The notes: a model not told the origin generated them from the sequence alone. 64,000 nucleotides of DNA from Pelagihabitans sp947500445 (GCF_050589625.1 NZ_JBNGOP010000006.1:124001-188000); one strand, 5' to 3'. Positions 1 to 9,303 are shown, counted from the first letter of the stretch. Numbers and translations are program-made.

Positions 1-442
1 CGATCATCTGGGTCGCCGTTAATTCGATAGTGACCGTTTCTTCGGTAAGATCTCCGTTAACAAAGGTCAACTGATCACCTTCCAAAGACCAAACAGAGGT
101 AGATGATATCACTTCTTCAGGGCATTCGATAAGCAAACCGCTTCCATCAGGATTAACGTCCCTACCGGTCTCTGTAAAGTCCCTATAATCGGCCGTAACC
201 GTTTGGTCATCGGCAAAGGTAAACGTCAGAATGTCGCAATTTTGCTGAATCAACACTTCAATGACATCCTCGGCCAATAAAATTTGTTGTTCATCGACAC
301 CTGTGGCGTCCAAGGCCACAAAATCCCAGGTACCGACCAAAGAGGCTTCCTGCGGTGTTTCTTCCCCATCATTTCCATCATCATCGGAGCAGGATACCGC
401 TAGTAGCGATAGCATGCCGAACATATAAGCTATGCGTTTCAT
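1..442 (-). CDS. Lipocalin-like lipoprotein, C-terminus cut off by window edge
   Basis: The 147 visible codons start at the ATG at 440-442 (complement) and run off the left edge. The N-terminus is a short basic stretch, a hydrophobic core and the lipobox-like LLAVSC, followed by an acidic SDDDGND tether, which in Bacteroidota is typical of exported lipoproteins. The mature part opens with LVGTWDFVALD and later has VWSLEGDQLTFV, the pattern of lipocalin-like (DUF4923/DUF5004-type) single-domain lipoproteins. It is likely anchored in the outer membrane; the ligand is unknown. Export is clear from the sequence; the fold assignment is inference. Confidence 0.75.
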   Translation of the reverse strand, partial: MKRIAYMFGMLSLLAVSCSDDDGNDGEETPQEASLVGTWDFVALDATGVDEQQILLAEDVIEVLIQQNCDILTFTFADDQTVTADYRDFTETGRDVNPDGSGLLIECPEEVISSTSVWSLEGDQLTFVNGDLTEETVTIELTATQMI

Positions 443-548
443 AATTCGAATATTTTTAGTTATCCTTTAGAACGTAAAAAGCATGGCAATATTTTAAATG
501 TAGGCCCCTTTCACCATTCCTGATCAAAAATCAACTTCTAAGCAGGCC

Positions 549-574
549 ATATCATTTTAACTTTGAAATGGTAT
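549..574. repeat. Dispersed hairpin repeat, copy 1
   Basis: Arms ATATCATTT (549-557) and AAATGGTAT (566-574) around the loop TAACTTTG, with one arm mismatch. It abuts the stop codon of the DUF5916 gene and may act as its 3' end structure. It belongs to the family also seen at 6864, 22388, 26117, 27276, 27414, 52744 and 52889. Confidence 0.7.
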
Positions 575-3222
575 TACAATACAAAACGGTAGGTAGCCTT
601 TATCAGAAAAATGTTTTGCGCTTCCTGTCCAAAAATATTGTCTCCCAAACTTTGGAACAATTGTTCTTGCGGATTTCCCGATCGTGAAATGTCCTGTGAC
701 CATACCAAGAAAATCTCCGATCCCGGAATGTACTCCCAACGGACGACCAGGTTGGACCGAAACTGCACAAAGGAAAAATCGGGATCGTCGAACGTAAAAT
801 CGGTAACGCCATCAAGGTCTTCGTCCACCCGGTATTCCTCTTCTTCCAAACTGATTTGGTCGGTATCGTACAACGTAAAACGATTTTCAAAACTTTTGGC
901 AGTAGCCGAGGTTACGTGTTTGAAATTGGAATAACGCCCTCTGGAAATAAAAGGTTGCCCCCAATATTGAATGGTAAAGTTTGGGTTTATGGTATAATTC
1001 AAGCGAAGCGACATGCTTAGGGTCTCTTGATCGATGGTCCCGTTAAGGTAGCGCGTATCCCCGTCTACCGCTATATTGTCGATAAATTGAAGTTGGTCCT
1101 TGTTGATACTATAATTCGGCCTCGCCGAAATACTGAGGGCGTTCAGTGGTTGATAGGTGACTCCAAAACCTAGACTATAGGTCCGGTAGGAATTGTCCAC
1201 ACCTTTTCTTCCATTATGGAACACATTGAAACGCACCTTCTTTCGGTTGTCGGTATTGATGCTGTTCCAAAAACCGATTTCCGGTGATAAGCGCAACCTG
1301 GGACCGCCACGCAAGGCAAAATTGGAATATTGGATGGGTTCATAGTTCAACCCCAGGTTCGTAAACCAATTTCCTTTCCAATTTTGCCAGCTGTTGGTAT
1401 TAAAACGGAGGCTATTGTGGTTGCCCCCAAAATCCCAAACACTCCAATGGTTGTAATTGATACCGACCCTTCTGAAGGTACTATCGGGCTTTATGGTCTG
1501 GTACCCTATCCAGGTATAGTGGCGTATATCATCGGCCTGGCGTTGAAAACCGATATCGTTCAGTTCCAACTCCGGGGAACGCCAGGTACCACCGGTTTCA
1601 AATTTCCAATTTCCGTTTCCGATCTTCCCCAGTTGCACATTGCCCCCCGTTCCGGTTAGGGAAGTAGCATCGGGGTCTACCGATACGTGGTCGGCATCCA
1701 CCCTTTGGAACAAGTGGGTTATGGTTTCCTGTGTGTTTTGAATGGCGCTCGTATCGCCCTCCACATGGCTCCAGATCATGTTGCCCCCAAAATACCAATC
1801 CCGATCGTTCCACTGATGTTTAAAATCGAAACCCCCTGAATATGCCGATCGATGCAAAAAATCCAGCTCTGGGGTAAGGGCGTCCCGGTTTACCGCTGTC
1901 AATATACCCCCTACAAAGGTGTTCCCGTCATTAAAATCCTTTTGGAGCCGTCCGACGAAATAGTTGGTCAACGGCTCCACCACTTCCTCGCGGCGATTTC
2001 CGTTGTTATCGATGATGGCATACTTTTTTGCCGTAACACTTTCCAACGCCCCAATAGACCAACCATCCTTAGTTTTACCGCTGAATTTTGCAGCACCCAA
2101 AATAGTGGTATTCTCGGGTTGATCTACAAACTCACCATCGGCGGTCGACGGAAAACCCTGCGGACTTCTTCCGATCCTACGGGAGTAAAAAACGTTATCA
2201 AATCCAAAGGTATTCCCCGCTTCCGATCTGGAAACGCCGTAATCGAAAATGTTTTTGTTCTCCACAAAGAAAGGGCGTTGTTCCCGGAAGAAAATCTGAA
2301 AACCGTCCAATGCAATGGCAGATGGATCGGCCTCTACCTGTCCGAAATCGGGATTAATGGTCAAATCCAAGGTAAGATCGTTGGTAATTCCGATTTTGGC
2401 ATCCAGGCCACCGGTCAGATCGCTGTCCCTACCCTCTCGAAAAGGGTTGCCTTCTTCCGCTTCATAGGTCTCCAACTTGGCTACGGTGTAGGGCTGTATT
2501 TCCAACTGGTGTTGCGGTTCTAGATCGACCAGCCCATGAATTTCGCCGAACTCGCTTACCCAACCCGGGGTGTCCAAGGGTTTGCGCTGCCATAACGAGC
2601 GTTCCTCTGCCCTAAAGAACCTTCGTGTGGACTGTAACCCCCAAACCTGATTTTTGTCCCTTCTGAATTTCAACTGGCTCAACGGAATTTTCAGTTCGGC
2701 GGTCCATCCCTCACCATCAATATTGGTTTTGGTATACCAAATGGGATTCCAGCTACTGTCCCAATCGTTCCCATTGTTGGAAACGAACTCATCGCCCTTT
2801 ACACCCGCCGCTGTCACCGTAAAAGAGAAAGCCGTCCGATAATCGTGGTAACTGTCAATATTGAATTCTACCCAGTCGCCGGAAAACCCATCGCGACGCG
2901 AAAGCCGCTTTTCTATTTTATCCGGTTCGGGGTCGTAGCAGCGCACCCCTATATAGAGAAACTTTTTGTCATAGACCAGTTTAAACTTTGTTTGAACGCT
3001 TGGCGCGGTATTTTCATCGGGCTGATTTTCGATGTAATCTCCGGACCAAGCTACAGTGTTCCATGCGGTATCGTCCAACATGCCGTCGATACTGGGTGGT
3101 TTTTGGGCAAGTAATGGTTTGGTTTCATAAATTCTTTTCGGGACCGTTGTTGTAGAATCCTGTGCATTACCGAGTATCGGTAGTAATAAAAGTGCACACA
3201 CCCCAATAAAGATGGTTTTCAT
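574..3222 (-). CDS. DUF5916 outer-membrane protein with CBM9-like domain
   Basis: An 882-residue exported protein. The start is placed at the ATG at 3222, because it gives a clean signal peptide (MKTIFIGVCALLLLPILGNAQ); an upstream in-frame start would add 15 polar residues. Residues ~30-230 resemble the carbohydrate-binding family 9 fold (SIDGMLDDTAWNTV, then WGLQSTRRFFRAEE). The rest is a DUF5916 region ending in alternating aromatic beta strands and a final VL, as in an outer-membrane barrel. Members of this family are widespread in Bacteroidota; the substrate is unknown, though the CBM9-like part suggests glycan or peptide binding. It is divergent from the ribosomal operon. The family call is firm; the function is not. 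Confidence 0.85.
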   Translation of the reverse strand: MKTIFIGVCALLLLPILGNAQDSTTTVPKRIYETKPLLAQKPPSIDGMLDDTAWNTVAWSGDYIENQPDENTAPSVQTKFKLVYDKKFLYIGVRCYDPEPDKIEKRLSRRDGFSGDWVEFNIDSYHDYRTAFSFTVTAAGVKGDEFVSNNGNDWDSSWNPIWYTKTNIDGEGWTAELKIPLSQLKFRRDKNQVWGLQSTRRFFRAEERSLWQRKPLDTPGWVSEFGEIHGLVDLEPQHQLEIQPYTVAKLETYEAEEGNPFREGRDSDLTGGLDAKIGITNDLTLDLTINPDFGQVEADPSAIALDGFQIFFREQRPFFVENKNIFDYGVSRSEAGNTFGFDNVFYSRRIGRSPQGFPSTADGEFVDQPENTTILGAAKFSGKTKDGWSIGALESVTAKKYAIIDNNGNRREEVVEPLTNYFVGRLQKDFNDGNTFVGGILTAVNRDALTPELDFLHRSAYSGGFDFKHQWNDRDWYFGGNMIWSHVEGDTSAIQNTQETITHLFQRVDADHVSVDPDATSLTGTGGNVQLGKIGNGNWKFETGGTWRSPELELNDIGFQRQADDIRHYTWIGYQTIKPDSTFRRVGINYNHWSVWDFGGNHNSLRFNTNSWQNWKGNWFTNLGLNYEPIQYSNFALRGGPRLRLSPEIGFWNSINTDNRKKVRFNVFHNGRKGVDNSYRTYSLGFGVTYQPLNALSISARPNYSINKDQLQFIDNIAVDGDTRYLNGTIDQETLSMSLRLNYTINPNFTIQYWGQPFISRGRYSNFKHVTSATAKSFENRFTLYDTDQISLEEEEYRVDEDLDGVTDFTFDDPDFSFVQFRSNLVVRWEYIPGSEIFLVWSQDISRSGNPQEQLFQSLGDNIFGQEAQNIFLIKATYRFVL

Positions 3223-3408
3223 ACTGTTCGTTTCTTGATTGTGATTTGATTGATGTGGTAAAGACATCCCCTTTCTAAAACTGTTACACTTCCGTCCGAC
3301 TTTCTTTGGATTTTAACATTTAAGCGCGCATCCTTTATCAAATTCACCCTTCTTTTTCGGACTTAAAGCGGTAGCTTTGTTTTTTCGGAAAATAATCGGA
3401 AATATGCA

Positions 3409-3439
3409 TTTGTATTTCAACTTAATAGTTGTACATTTG
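3409..3439 (+). promoter_or_regulatory. Bacteroidota-type promoter of rplM operon
   Basis: TTTG (3409-3412), exactly 19 nt, then TACATTTG (3432-3439). This matches the Bacteroidota consensus TTTG-N19-TAnnTTTG. Transcription would start near 3446, inside or next to the CCCTC/GAGGG hairpin, about 40 nt before the proposed GTG start of L13. Confidence 0.75.
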
Positions 3440-3442
3440 CAG

Positions 3443-3455
3443 CCCTCTTTGAGGG
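3443..3455 (+). promoter_or_regulatory. Short 5' leader hairpin before rplM
   Basis: CCCTC-TTT-GAGGG, a 5-bp stem with a 3-nt loop, at the predicted 5' end of the rplM transcript. It could be a simple mRNA-stabilising structure or part of an autoregulatory L13 leader. The sequence shows only the hairpin; regulation is inference. Confidence 0.35.
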
Positions 3456-3486
3456 ATTGAAGTGTTTAATCAATAAAATTATAGTA

Positions 3487-3942
3487 GTGGATACATTAAG
3501 CTACAAGACTATTTCGGCAAATCGCAAAACAGTGACCAAACAGTGGTTATTGGTGGATGCCGAAGGAGAAACATTAGGCCGTCTTGCCTCAAAAGTTGCC
3601 AAGTTGTTAAGGGGAAAACACAAACCTGACTTTACGCCACATGTGGACTGTGGAGACAACGTTGTTGTAATCAATGCCGAAAAAATACATTTGAGCGGTA
3701 ACAAATGGGAGGACAAAACCTATTTGCGTTACACGGGTTTTCCCGGAGGACAACGCGCCGCTACCGCTAAAGAGGTTTTGGAAAAAAGACCGACAAGCGT
3801 TGTAGAGCGTGCCATAAAAGGAATGCTTCCCAAAAACAAGTTGGGAGCGGAACTTTTCAGGAACGTTAAGGTGTACGAGGGATCGGAACACCAGCAAGAA
3901 GCGCAAAAGCCAGTTGTATTCAATTTAAAAGAATTTAAGTAA
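3487..3942 (+). CDS. rplM: 50S ribosomal protein L13
   Basis: L13 (uL13), an early-assembling protein of the large subunit. A start at 3457 is possible, but the first ten residues (MKCLINKIIV) are unlike the family. The GTG at 3487 gives VDTLSYKTIS, the usual flavobacterial N-terminus, and 151 residues, the normal length. Recognisable family motifs are LGRLASKVAKLLRGK, VDCGDNVVVINA, YTGFPGG and GMLPKNKLG. The stop codon shares one base with the start of rpsI (TAATG), so the two are translationally coupled. First gene of the L13-S9 operon. Confidence 0.95.
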   Translation: MDTLSYKTISANRKTVTKQWLLVDAEGETLGRLASKVAKLLRGKHKPDFTPHVDCGDNVVVINAEKIHLSGNKWEDKTYLRYTGFPGGQRAATAKEVLEKRPTSVVERAIKGMLPKNKLGAELFRNVKVYEGSEHQQEAQKPVVFNLKEFK

Positions 3943-4328
3943 TGGAGGTCATACACAAAATCGGTAGAAGAAAAACGGCTGTAGCACGTGTTTACGTTTC
4001 CGAAGGAAAAGGAAACATTACGATCAACCAGAGAGATTTAAACGATTATTTTCCAACGGCTACCCTTCAGTACAAGGTAAAGCAACCTTTTGCATTGACC
4101 GAAAGTACCGACAACTACGACGTAAAGGTAAATGTTTACGGTGGTGGGATTACAGGACAGGCAGAAGCCATCCGTTTGGCCCTTTCAAGGGTAATGTGCG
4201 AGATCGATGCGGAAAACCGATTGGCGCTTAAACCGGAAGGTTTGTTGACCAGAGACCCGAGAATGGTCGAGAGAAAGAAATTTGGACAGAAAAAAGCTCG
4301 GAAGAAATTCCAGTTCTCCAAACGTTAA
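3942..4328 (+). CDS. rpsI: 30S ribosomal protein S9
   Basis: S9 (uS9), 128 residues, the standard bacterial length. It begins MEVIHKIGRRKTAVARV and ends with the basic tail RKKFQFSKR, which in ribosomes reaches the P-site tRNA. The GGGITGQAEAIRLALSR motif is diagnostic. It overlaps the last base of rplM and is followed by a hairpin terminator. Confidence 0.97.
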   Translation: MEVIHKIGRRKTAVARVYVSEGKGNITINQRDLNDYFPTATLQYKVKQPFALTESTDNYDVKVNVYGGGITGQAEAIRLALSRVMCEIDAENRLALKPEGLLTRDPRMVERKKFGQKKARKKFQFSKR

Positions 4329-4338
4329 AAGAATTTTC

Positions 4339-4367
4339 AGGTGCTTCGAAAGAGGCACCTTCGTTTT
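4339..4367 (+). terminator. Terminator after rpsI
   Basis: AGGTGC (4339-4344) pairs with GCACCT (4355-4360) over a 10-nt loop and is followed by a T-rich stretch (TCGTTTTA). It separates L13-S9 from S2-EF-Ts, which would then need its own start in the 220-nt leader. No convincing -33/-7 pair was found there. Confidence 0.6.
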
Positions 4368-4579
4368 ATATTCATTAATTAGTTCATTGAAAGTTTTCGC
4401 ATTGTCGAGAACACTTACAAATCCCGTTTTGCTTTTCCAAAAGAGCAACATACGTTTTGGGTCCTCCGGTTCAAAATAGTTCGGGTAAATTAGTTTAGCA
4501 TCTAAATGGTGAAGGCTCCGTTGCATAACGGTACCACTTTACCATTGCTATTTCAAAAGAACGTAAACTACATTTAAAA

Positions 4580-5707
4580 ATGGCTCAAAAAGTCGAAGTA
4601 AAAGATTTATTGGAAGCAGGTGTGCATTTCGGACACCTTACAAGAAAGTGGAACCCCAACATGGCGCCCTACATCTACATGGAGCGCAACGGAATCCACG
4701 TTATCAACCTTTACAAAACTGTTGCAAAAATGGACGAGGCCAACGAGGCCTTGAAAAAAATTGCGGCATCCGGAAGAAAAATTCTTTTCGTAGCTACCAA
4801 AAAACAGGCAAAGGATATCGTTGCCGAAAAGGTGGCCAACGTAAACATGCCCTATATCACGGAACGATGGCCGGGCGGTATGTTGACCAACTTTGTTACC
4901 ATCCGTAAAGCGGTAAAGAAAATGGCCTCTATCGACCGTATGAAAAAGGACGGAACCTTTCTTACCCTATCTAAAAAAGAACGCTTACAGGTAGACCGTC
5001 TTCGGGCGAAGTTGGAAAAAAACCTTGGTTCCATTTCTGAAATGACCCGTCTGCCAGGTGCAATATTCATCGTAGATACCATGCGCGAGCACATTGCAGT
5101 TAAAGAGGCCCAAAAATTGAACATTCCAATTTTTGCTATGGTAGATACCAATTCCGACCCTAGGGATATCGATTATCTGATACCTTCGAACGATGATGCT
5201 TCCAAATCCATTGAAATCATCATGCAACAAGTAACCAACGCGGTAGCGGAAGGTCTTGCCGAAAGAAAATCGGAAAAGCAAGCTGAGAAAGAAGGTGCGG
5301 ATGCCGCCCCTAAGAAAGAAAAAGCCCCCGCTCCCGCAGCTGAAAAGGCTCCTGCCCCGGCACCGGTAGAAGAAAAGAAAGAAGAAGCTCCAGCGGTTGC
5401 CGAAGTAAAGGAAGAAGTAAAAGAAGCGGCGCCGGCCAAAGAGGAAAAGGCGAAAGCCGATGATCTGACCAAGGTAGAAGGTGTTGGACCAAAAGCTGCC
5501 GAAGCTTTGGTAAACGCGGGCCTTGACACTTTTGCAAAACTTGCGGAAGCCGATGCAGAGAAAATCAAAGAAATCCTTACCGAAGCCAGCTCTAGAATGG
5601 CGCATTTAGATCCTACTTCTTGGGCAAAACAGTCCAAAATGGCCGCTGAAGGCAAATGGGACGAGCTTAAAGAATGGCAGGACAGCGTTAAAGGAGGCGT
5701 AGAATAA
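4580..5707 (+). CDS. rpsB: 30S ribosomal protein S2 with extra C-terminal HhH domain
   Basis: Residues 1-225 are a complete S2 (uS2): LLEAGVHFGHLTRKWNP, ERWPGGMLTNF and DTNSDPRDIDYLIPSNDD. Then comes a low-complexity Ala/Glu/Lys/Pro linker (~226-293) and an 82-residue module (294-375) that opens TKVEGVGPKAAEALVNAG, a helix-hairpin-helix signature, and ends in Trp-rich helices. Typical bacterial S2 is about 240-260 residues, so 375 is long. Related HhH tails occur on some other Bacteroidota ribosomal proteins. The module may bind rRNA or DNA; its role is unknown. tsf follows after 71 nt. Confidence 0.96.
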   Translation: MAQKVEVKDLLEAGVHFGHLTRKWNPNMAPYIYMERNGIHVINLYKTVAKMDEANEALKKIAASGRKILFVATKKQAKDIVAEKVANVNMPYITERWPGGMLTNFVTIRKAVKKMASIDRMKKDGTFLTLSKKERLQVDRLRAKLEKNLGSISEMTRLPGAIFIVDTMREHIAVKEAQKLNIPIFAMVDTNSDPRDIDYLIPSNDDASKSIEIIMQQVTNAVAEGLAERKSEKQAEKEGADAAPKKEKAPAPAAEKAPAPAPVEEKKEEAPAVAEVKEEVKEAAPAKEEKAKADDLTKVEGVGPKAAEALVNAGLDTFAKLAEADAEKIKEILTEASSRMAHLDPTSWAKQSKMAAEGKWDELKEWQDSVKGGVE

Positions 5708-5778
5708 AGTACTGGAACACAACAATTAAATACATACCGGTTTCCCATGAAAACGGGAAATCACAAATAATAAAGGAT

Positions 5779-6744
5779 ATGGCAAAAATATCAGCCGCAG
5801 AAGTAAATAAATTGAGAAAGGCCACTGGGGCCGGGATGATGGATTGTAAAAATGCTTTGGTAGAAGCCGAAGGCGATTTTGACAAGGCCATTGCTGTTCT
5901 TCGTAAAAAAGGACAAAAGGTAGCAGCAAAAAGGGCCGATCGAGATTCTTCGGAAGGTGCCGCAATCGCCAAGGTAAATGCCGATAACACTTCCGGTGTC
6001 GCAATCGTTTTAGGTTGTGAAACCGATTTTGTCGGTAAAAACGAGAACTTTGTGGCCTTGGCCAATAGCATCGCGGACATCGCATTGACAGTAGACAGTA
6101 AAGACGCCTTATTGGCCGCCGATTTCGGTGGGATTACCGTTGCTGAGAAGTTGATCGAGCAAACCGGTGTCATCGGGGAAAAGTTGGAAATCAACGCTTT
6201 TGAAAAAGTGGAGGCCCCTTACGTTAGTTCCTATGTACACATCAATAAGATTGCTGCATTGGTCGGTTTTTCGGCGAAGGTAGACACTGCAGAGGAACTT
6301 GGTAAAGATGTTGCTATGCAAGTAGCTTCCATGGGAGCCACTACGTTATCCTATAAAGATTTCGATCCAGCTTATGTAACTTCGGAAACCGAAGCCCGTA
6401 TTGCCGCGATTGAAAAGGACAATGAAGAATTGGGCCGTTTGGGAAAAACACTTAAAAACGTACCACAGTATATTTCAATGGGCCAATTGAGCGATGCTGT
6501 TTTGGAAAAGGCAGAAGCCGATGCGAAAGCGGAATTGGCCGCTGAAGGAAAGCCCGAGAAAATCTGGGATAAAATTCTTCCTGGTAAAATGGAGCGTTTT
6601 ATTTCCGATAATACAACTTTGGATCAAGAACAGTGTCTGTTGGACCAAAATTTCATCAAAAATGAAAAAATCAACGTTGCCACATATGTTGAGTCCCACG
6701 GAGCGGTAGAAGTAACCGGCTTCAAAAGGGTTACCGTAGGGTAA
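5779..6744 (+). CDS. tsf: Translation elongation factor Ts
   Basis: EF-Ts, the guanine-nucleotide exchange factor for EF-Tu. 321 residues. The N-terminal UBA-like region has KLRKATGAGMMDCKNAL, followed by the TDFVGKNENFVALAN exchange core; the C-terminus has NVATYVESHGAVEVTGF. It is downstream of rpsB, the near-universal arrangement, and ends in a strong terminator. Confidence 0.97.
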   Translation: MAKISAAEVNKLRKATGAGMMDCKNALVEAEGDFDKAIAVLRKKGQKVAAKRADRDSSEGAAIAKVNADNTSGVAIVLGCETDFVGKNENFVALANSIADIALTVDSKDALLAADFGGITVAEKLIEQTGVIGEKLEINAFEKVEAPYVSSYVHINKIAALVGFSAKVDTAEELGKDVAMQVASMGATTLSYKDFDPAYVTSETEARIAAIEKDNEELGRLGKTLKNVPQYISMGQLSDAVLEKAEADAKAELAAEGKPEKIWDKILPGKMERFISDNTTLDQEQCLLDQNFIKNEKINVATYVESHGAVEVTGFKRVTVG

Positions 6745-6766
6745 ACTTATATAATAAACTCATTTT

Positions 6767-6801
6767 AAACCGCCTTGATGTTCCATCTTGGCGGTTTTTT
6801 T
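6767..6801 (+). terminator. Rho-independent terminator after tsf
   Basis: AAACCGCC pairs with GGCGGTTT; an inner GATG/CATC stem continues the hairpin past a TT/TT bulge, and seven Ts follow. This ends the translation operon. Confidence 0.85.
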
Positions 6802-6863
6802 ATGCGACCTGTACACCTTTCCGAATCCTACAAAACACCTATACCAGAGGCGAATACTATTTT

Positions 6864-6896
6864 ATACCATTTCCGGTATTAGCTTTGAAGTGGTAT
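6864..6896. repeat. Dispersed hairpin repeat, long-loop variant
   Basis: Arms ATACCATTT (6864-6872) and AAGTGGTAT (6888-6896) separated by 15 nt (ccggtattagctttg) instead of 8. The first half recurs at 44827-44848 as TTATACCATTTCTGGTGTTAGC, so this variant has its own subfamily. Confidence 0.55.
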
Positions 6897-6936
6897 AAGG
6901 TAGCATCAACACTTTGCCCGAATTTGTAAAAGGCTT

Positions 6937-9264
6937 CTAAAACTCGATGCGATAGTTTAAAAAAGGAATCAACTCCAACTGTAGGCTGGTCCGTATTTCC
7001 CCCTCGTCATTAAAAAACACCTCATCGATATTCTCCCTATTGGTAAGGTTCTGAATATCCAAAGAAATACGATGCGACGCCTTTGGCCGGTTCAGGCGGT
7101 AGTACACACTGGCATCCAATCTAAAATAGGAATCGAGTTCAATGGTATTGCGCAACTGTTCATCGATACGTGTTTCCCCGGTCGCATCAAAAAATTCCTG
7201 ATCTAGCGGACTGGCACGTTTACCACCGTTAAATAAGGTTTTGGCATTTACACCAATAATATTGTTCTGGGTCTTCCCCACGGTAAACTCTTTGCCCCCA
7301 ACAAGGTTAAAGGTATAACTATAGTTATAAGCACTATCGTACCAGTTCCCATCGGCAGCGCGGTATTGCGTATCATATAAGGATGCCGTTGCCAAAAAGT
7401 AATACTGCCGTGAAAAGAACTTTTCAAACGTAAACTCCAGACCATAGTTGCGCCCTACCCCGGTATCGGTAAATGCTGCGGGAATAAAACGTCCATTTAA
7501 ATAAGAAGCCGTAAAATCGGGGTTGCTTGTTACCGCAACCTTGTTCAGATCTTGATAATACGCCTCTACCTTTATGTGTCCATCCCTAATAATGCGCCAA
7601 TCGTGCCCGATGATGTAGTGTACTGCCTGCATCAGGTCCACCTCCGTATTCGGTGTGGTAAAACCTGTGCCATCGGGAATTTTAATAAAGTACTGGTTCA
7701 AGGGCATTCGACGGGAATGTACGCCAAAACCCGCAGAAAGCGTGTGGTTCGCGTTTACCTTCCACTCCATACCAAAGCGCGGTTCCACTACGAAATCATC
7801 ATTCACTGAAAAATAGGTGCCGTGCACCCCTAAGGTGGTGGAAAAATCGCTGTTAAAACGGTACTTGCCCTGCACATAGGCCTGTCCCATGGTGCCATTG
7901 CCCTTTTCATTGACCACCTCTCGCGACCGGTCGTTTTCGAAGGTGGCGGTACGTACGTTATAGTTCAACAAACTGAGTACTCCGCCGGCATTGATGGTCG
8001 TTCTCGCACTTATTTTTTTGGTATAATCGGTACTGACCCTAAAAGCGCTATTTCTTAAAATATCGCTATCTCCAAAAACATCGTTCGATGCGGTGTTGCG
8101 GCCCTCAAAAATATAATCGCTGGCGTTTCCCGAATACGATATCCGGCCTTCTAGCTTGCTTCCACCTTCAAAAAAATGTGATAGTGTCAGTCCGCTCAAA
8201 TAGGTTTTGGATTCGAATACCTCCTCGCTGCTGAAATTACCGTTTACCTCCGGGTCCTCGTCTTCATCACTAATGCCCCCGATTCCCCATAGGGACAATT
8301 TGGTCCGATCACCCAATGGGAGGTGCAATTTTATCGACACATCCTGATAGGTAGGGGTACTCCCTGGGGTAACATCTACGATCTGGTTTAAAATGGCGAT
8401 CGTAGAATACCGATAGTTGATCAAATAGGAGCCCTTGTACCCTTTTTTAAACGGTCCTTCTGCGGTAAGGTCTGTTCCCAATACGCCAAATTGAAATGCG
8501 TACTCCCCTTTCTCGTTATTCCCGTTTCTTAAATTGATATCGAATACCCCTGAAAGCGCATTTCCATAGGTGGCCGGAAAGGCCCCGGTAAAAAAATCGG
8601 ATTTTCCCAAGAGGTTGCTACTGATCAAACTCACGTTACCCGGAGCGTATCCTTCCTCGGAAAAATGATTTGGTTCGGGCACTTCAATACCTTCCACCCT
8701 CCATAACAACTGATTCGGTGCATTTCCCCTTATAATGATTTCATTACTGGTATCGTCACCATTGGTGACCCCAGCAAAGGAAAGCGCCATACGGCCGGGA
8801 TCGCTAACGCTGGCAGGAAAACGTTTGGTTTCCTCAACGCTAAAGGATCGTGCGCTTACCGTTGCCAGTTTGTTGTTGGGTTTGCCCGTGCCGGTAGGTG
8901 CGACCAATACCACTTCATCAAGCGCGTTTAAGGCTTCGGTAAGGGAAACTTTTAAAGCTACTTCCTTTGCGGAGCCAATCAAAATTTCGGAGACTACAAA
9001 ATCCTCGTACCCGAGATAAGTAAACTGGAACGAGGCCCTACCAACGGGAACGCCCTCCAATCTGAAATAACCCGCTTCGTCGGTAATCGCCCCTTTGGCG
9101 GGTTCCGCATTTAGGAGTATCACATTCGCACCCAACAAAGGTGCCCCCGTTTCCGAATCCAGCACGGTGCCCTTGACCGTTTGGGTAAGGGTTTGGGCTT
9201 GACACAGCGCAAAGCAAAAAACGAAAAAGATAAAAAGCGAATACGTTGTTCCCGACATGTTCAT
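6937..9264 (-). CDS. TonB-dependent outer-membrane receptor
   Basis: 775 residues from the ATG at 9264 (MNMSGTTYSLFIFF...); the ATG at 9258 is an equally good start, and further upstream codons give no signal peptide. After the signal peptide comes a carboxypeptidase-like regulatory domain (VKGTVLDSETGAPLLGANV), then a plug (IIIRGNAPNQLLWRVEGIE) and a C-terminal 22-strand-type barrel ending LNYRIEF. No SusD partner lies beside it, so it is not a classical SusCD glycan importer. It resembles solitary CarboxypepD_reg/TonB receptors whose ligand is unknown. It sits between terminators (6767 and 9483) as a single-gene unit. Confidence 0.9.
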   Translation of the reverse strand: MNMSGTTYSLFIFFVFCFALCQAQTLTQTVKGTVLDSETGAPLLGANVILLNAEPAKGAITDEAGYFRLEGVPVGRASFQFTYLGYEDFVVSEILIGSAKEVALKVSLTEALNALDEVVLVAPTGTGKPNNKLATVSARSFSVEETKRFPASVSDPGRMALSFAGVTNGDDTSNEIIIRGNAPNQLLWRVEGIEVPEPNHFSEEGYAPGNVSLISSNLLGKSDFFTGAFPATYGNALSGVFDINLRNGNNEKGEYAFQFGVLGTDLTAEGPFKKGYKGSYLINYRYSTIAILNQIVDVTPGSTPTYQDVSIKLHLPLGDRTKLSLWGIGGISDEDEDPEVNGNFSSEEVFESKTYLSGLTLSHFFEGGSKLEGRISYSGNASDYIFEGRNTASNDVFGDSDILRNSAFRVSTDYTKKISARTTINAGGVLSLLNYNVRTATFENDRSREVVNEKGNGTMGQAYVQGKYRFNSDFSTTLGVHGTYFSVNDDFVVEPRFGMEWKVNANHTLSAGFGVHSRRMPLNQYFIKIPDGTGFTTPNTEVDLMQAVHYIIGHDWRIIRDGHIKVEAYYQDLNKVAVTSNPDFTASYLNGRFIPAAFTDTGVGRNYGLEFTFEKFFSRQYYFLATASLYDTQYRAADGNWYDSAYNYSYTFNLVGGKEFTVGKTQNNIIGVNAKTLFNGGKRASPLDQEFFDATGETRIDEQLRNTIELDSYFRLDASVYYRLNRPKASHRISLDIQNLTNRENIDEVFFNDEGEIRTSLQLELIPFLNYRIEF

Positions 9265-9303
9265 TTTTTGATTGAAGTTATACCATTTTATTTTTTTGAT
9301 CAA

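Noticed and set aside
4185..4526. 113-codon frame antisense to rpsI and its spacer
   Set aside because: A third of it lies opposite the S9 coding sequence and it crosses the S9 terminator on the other strand. No motif or signal; treated as chance.
5173..5748. Long Ala/Ser-rich frames opposite the rpsB linker
   Set aside because: They arise from the reverse complement of the low-complexity linker in the S2 gene. Shadow frames, not genes.
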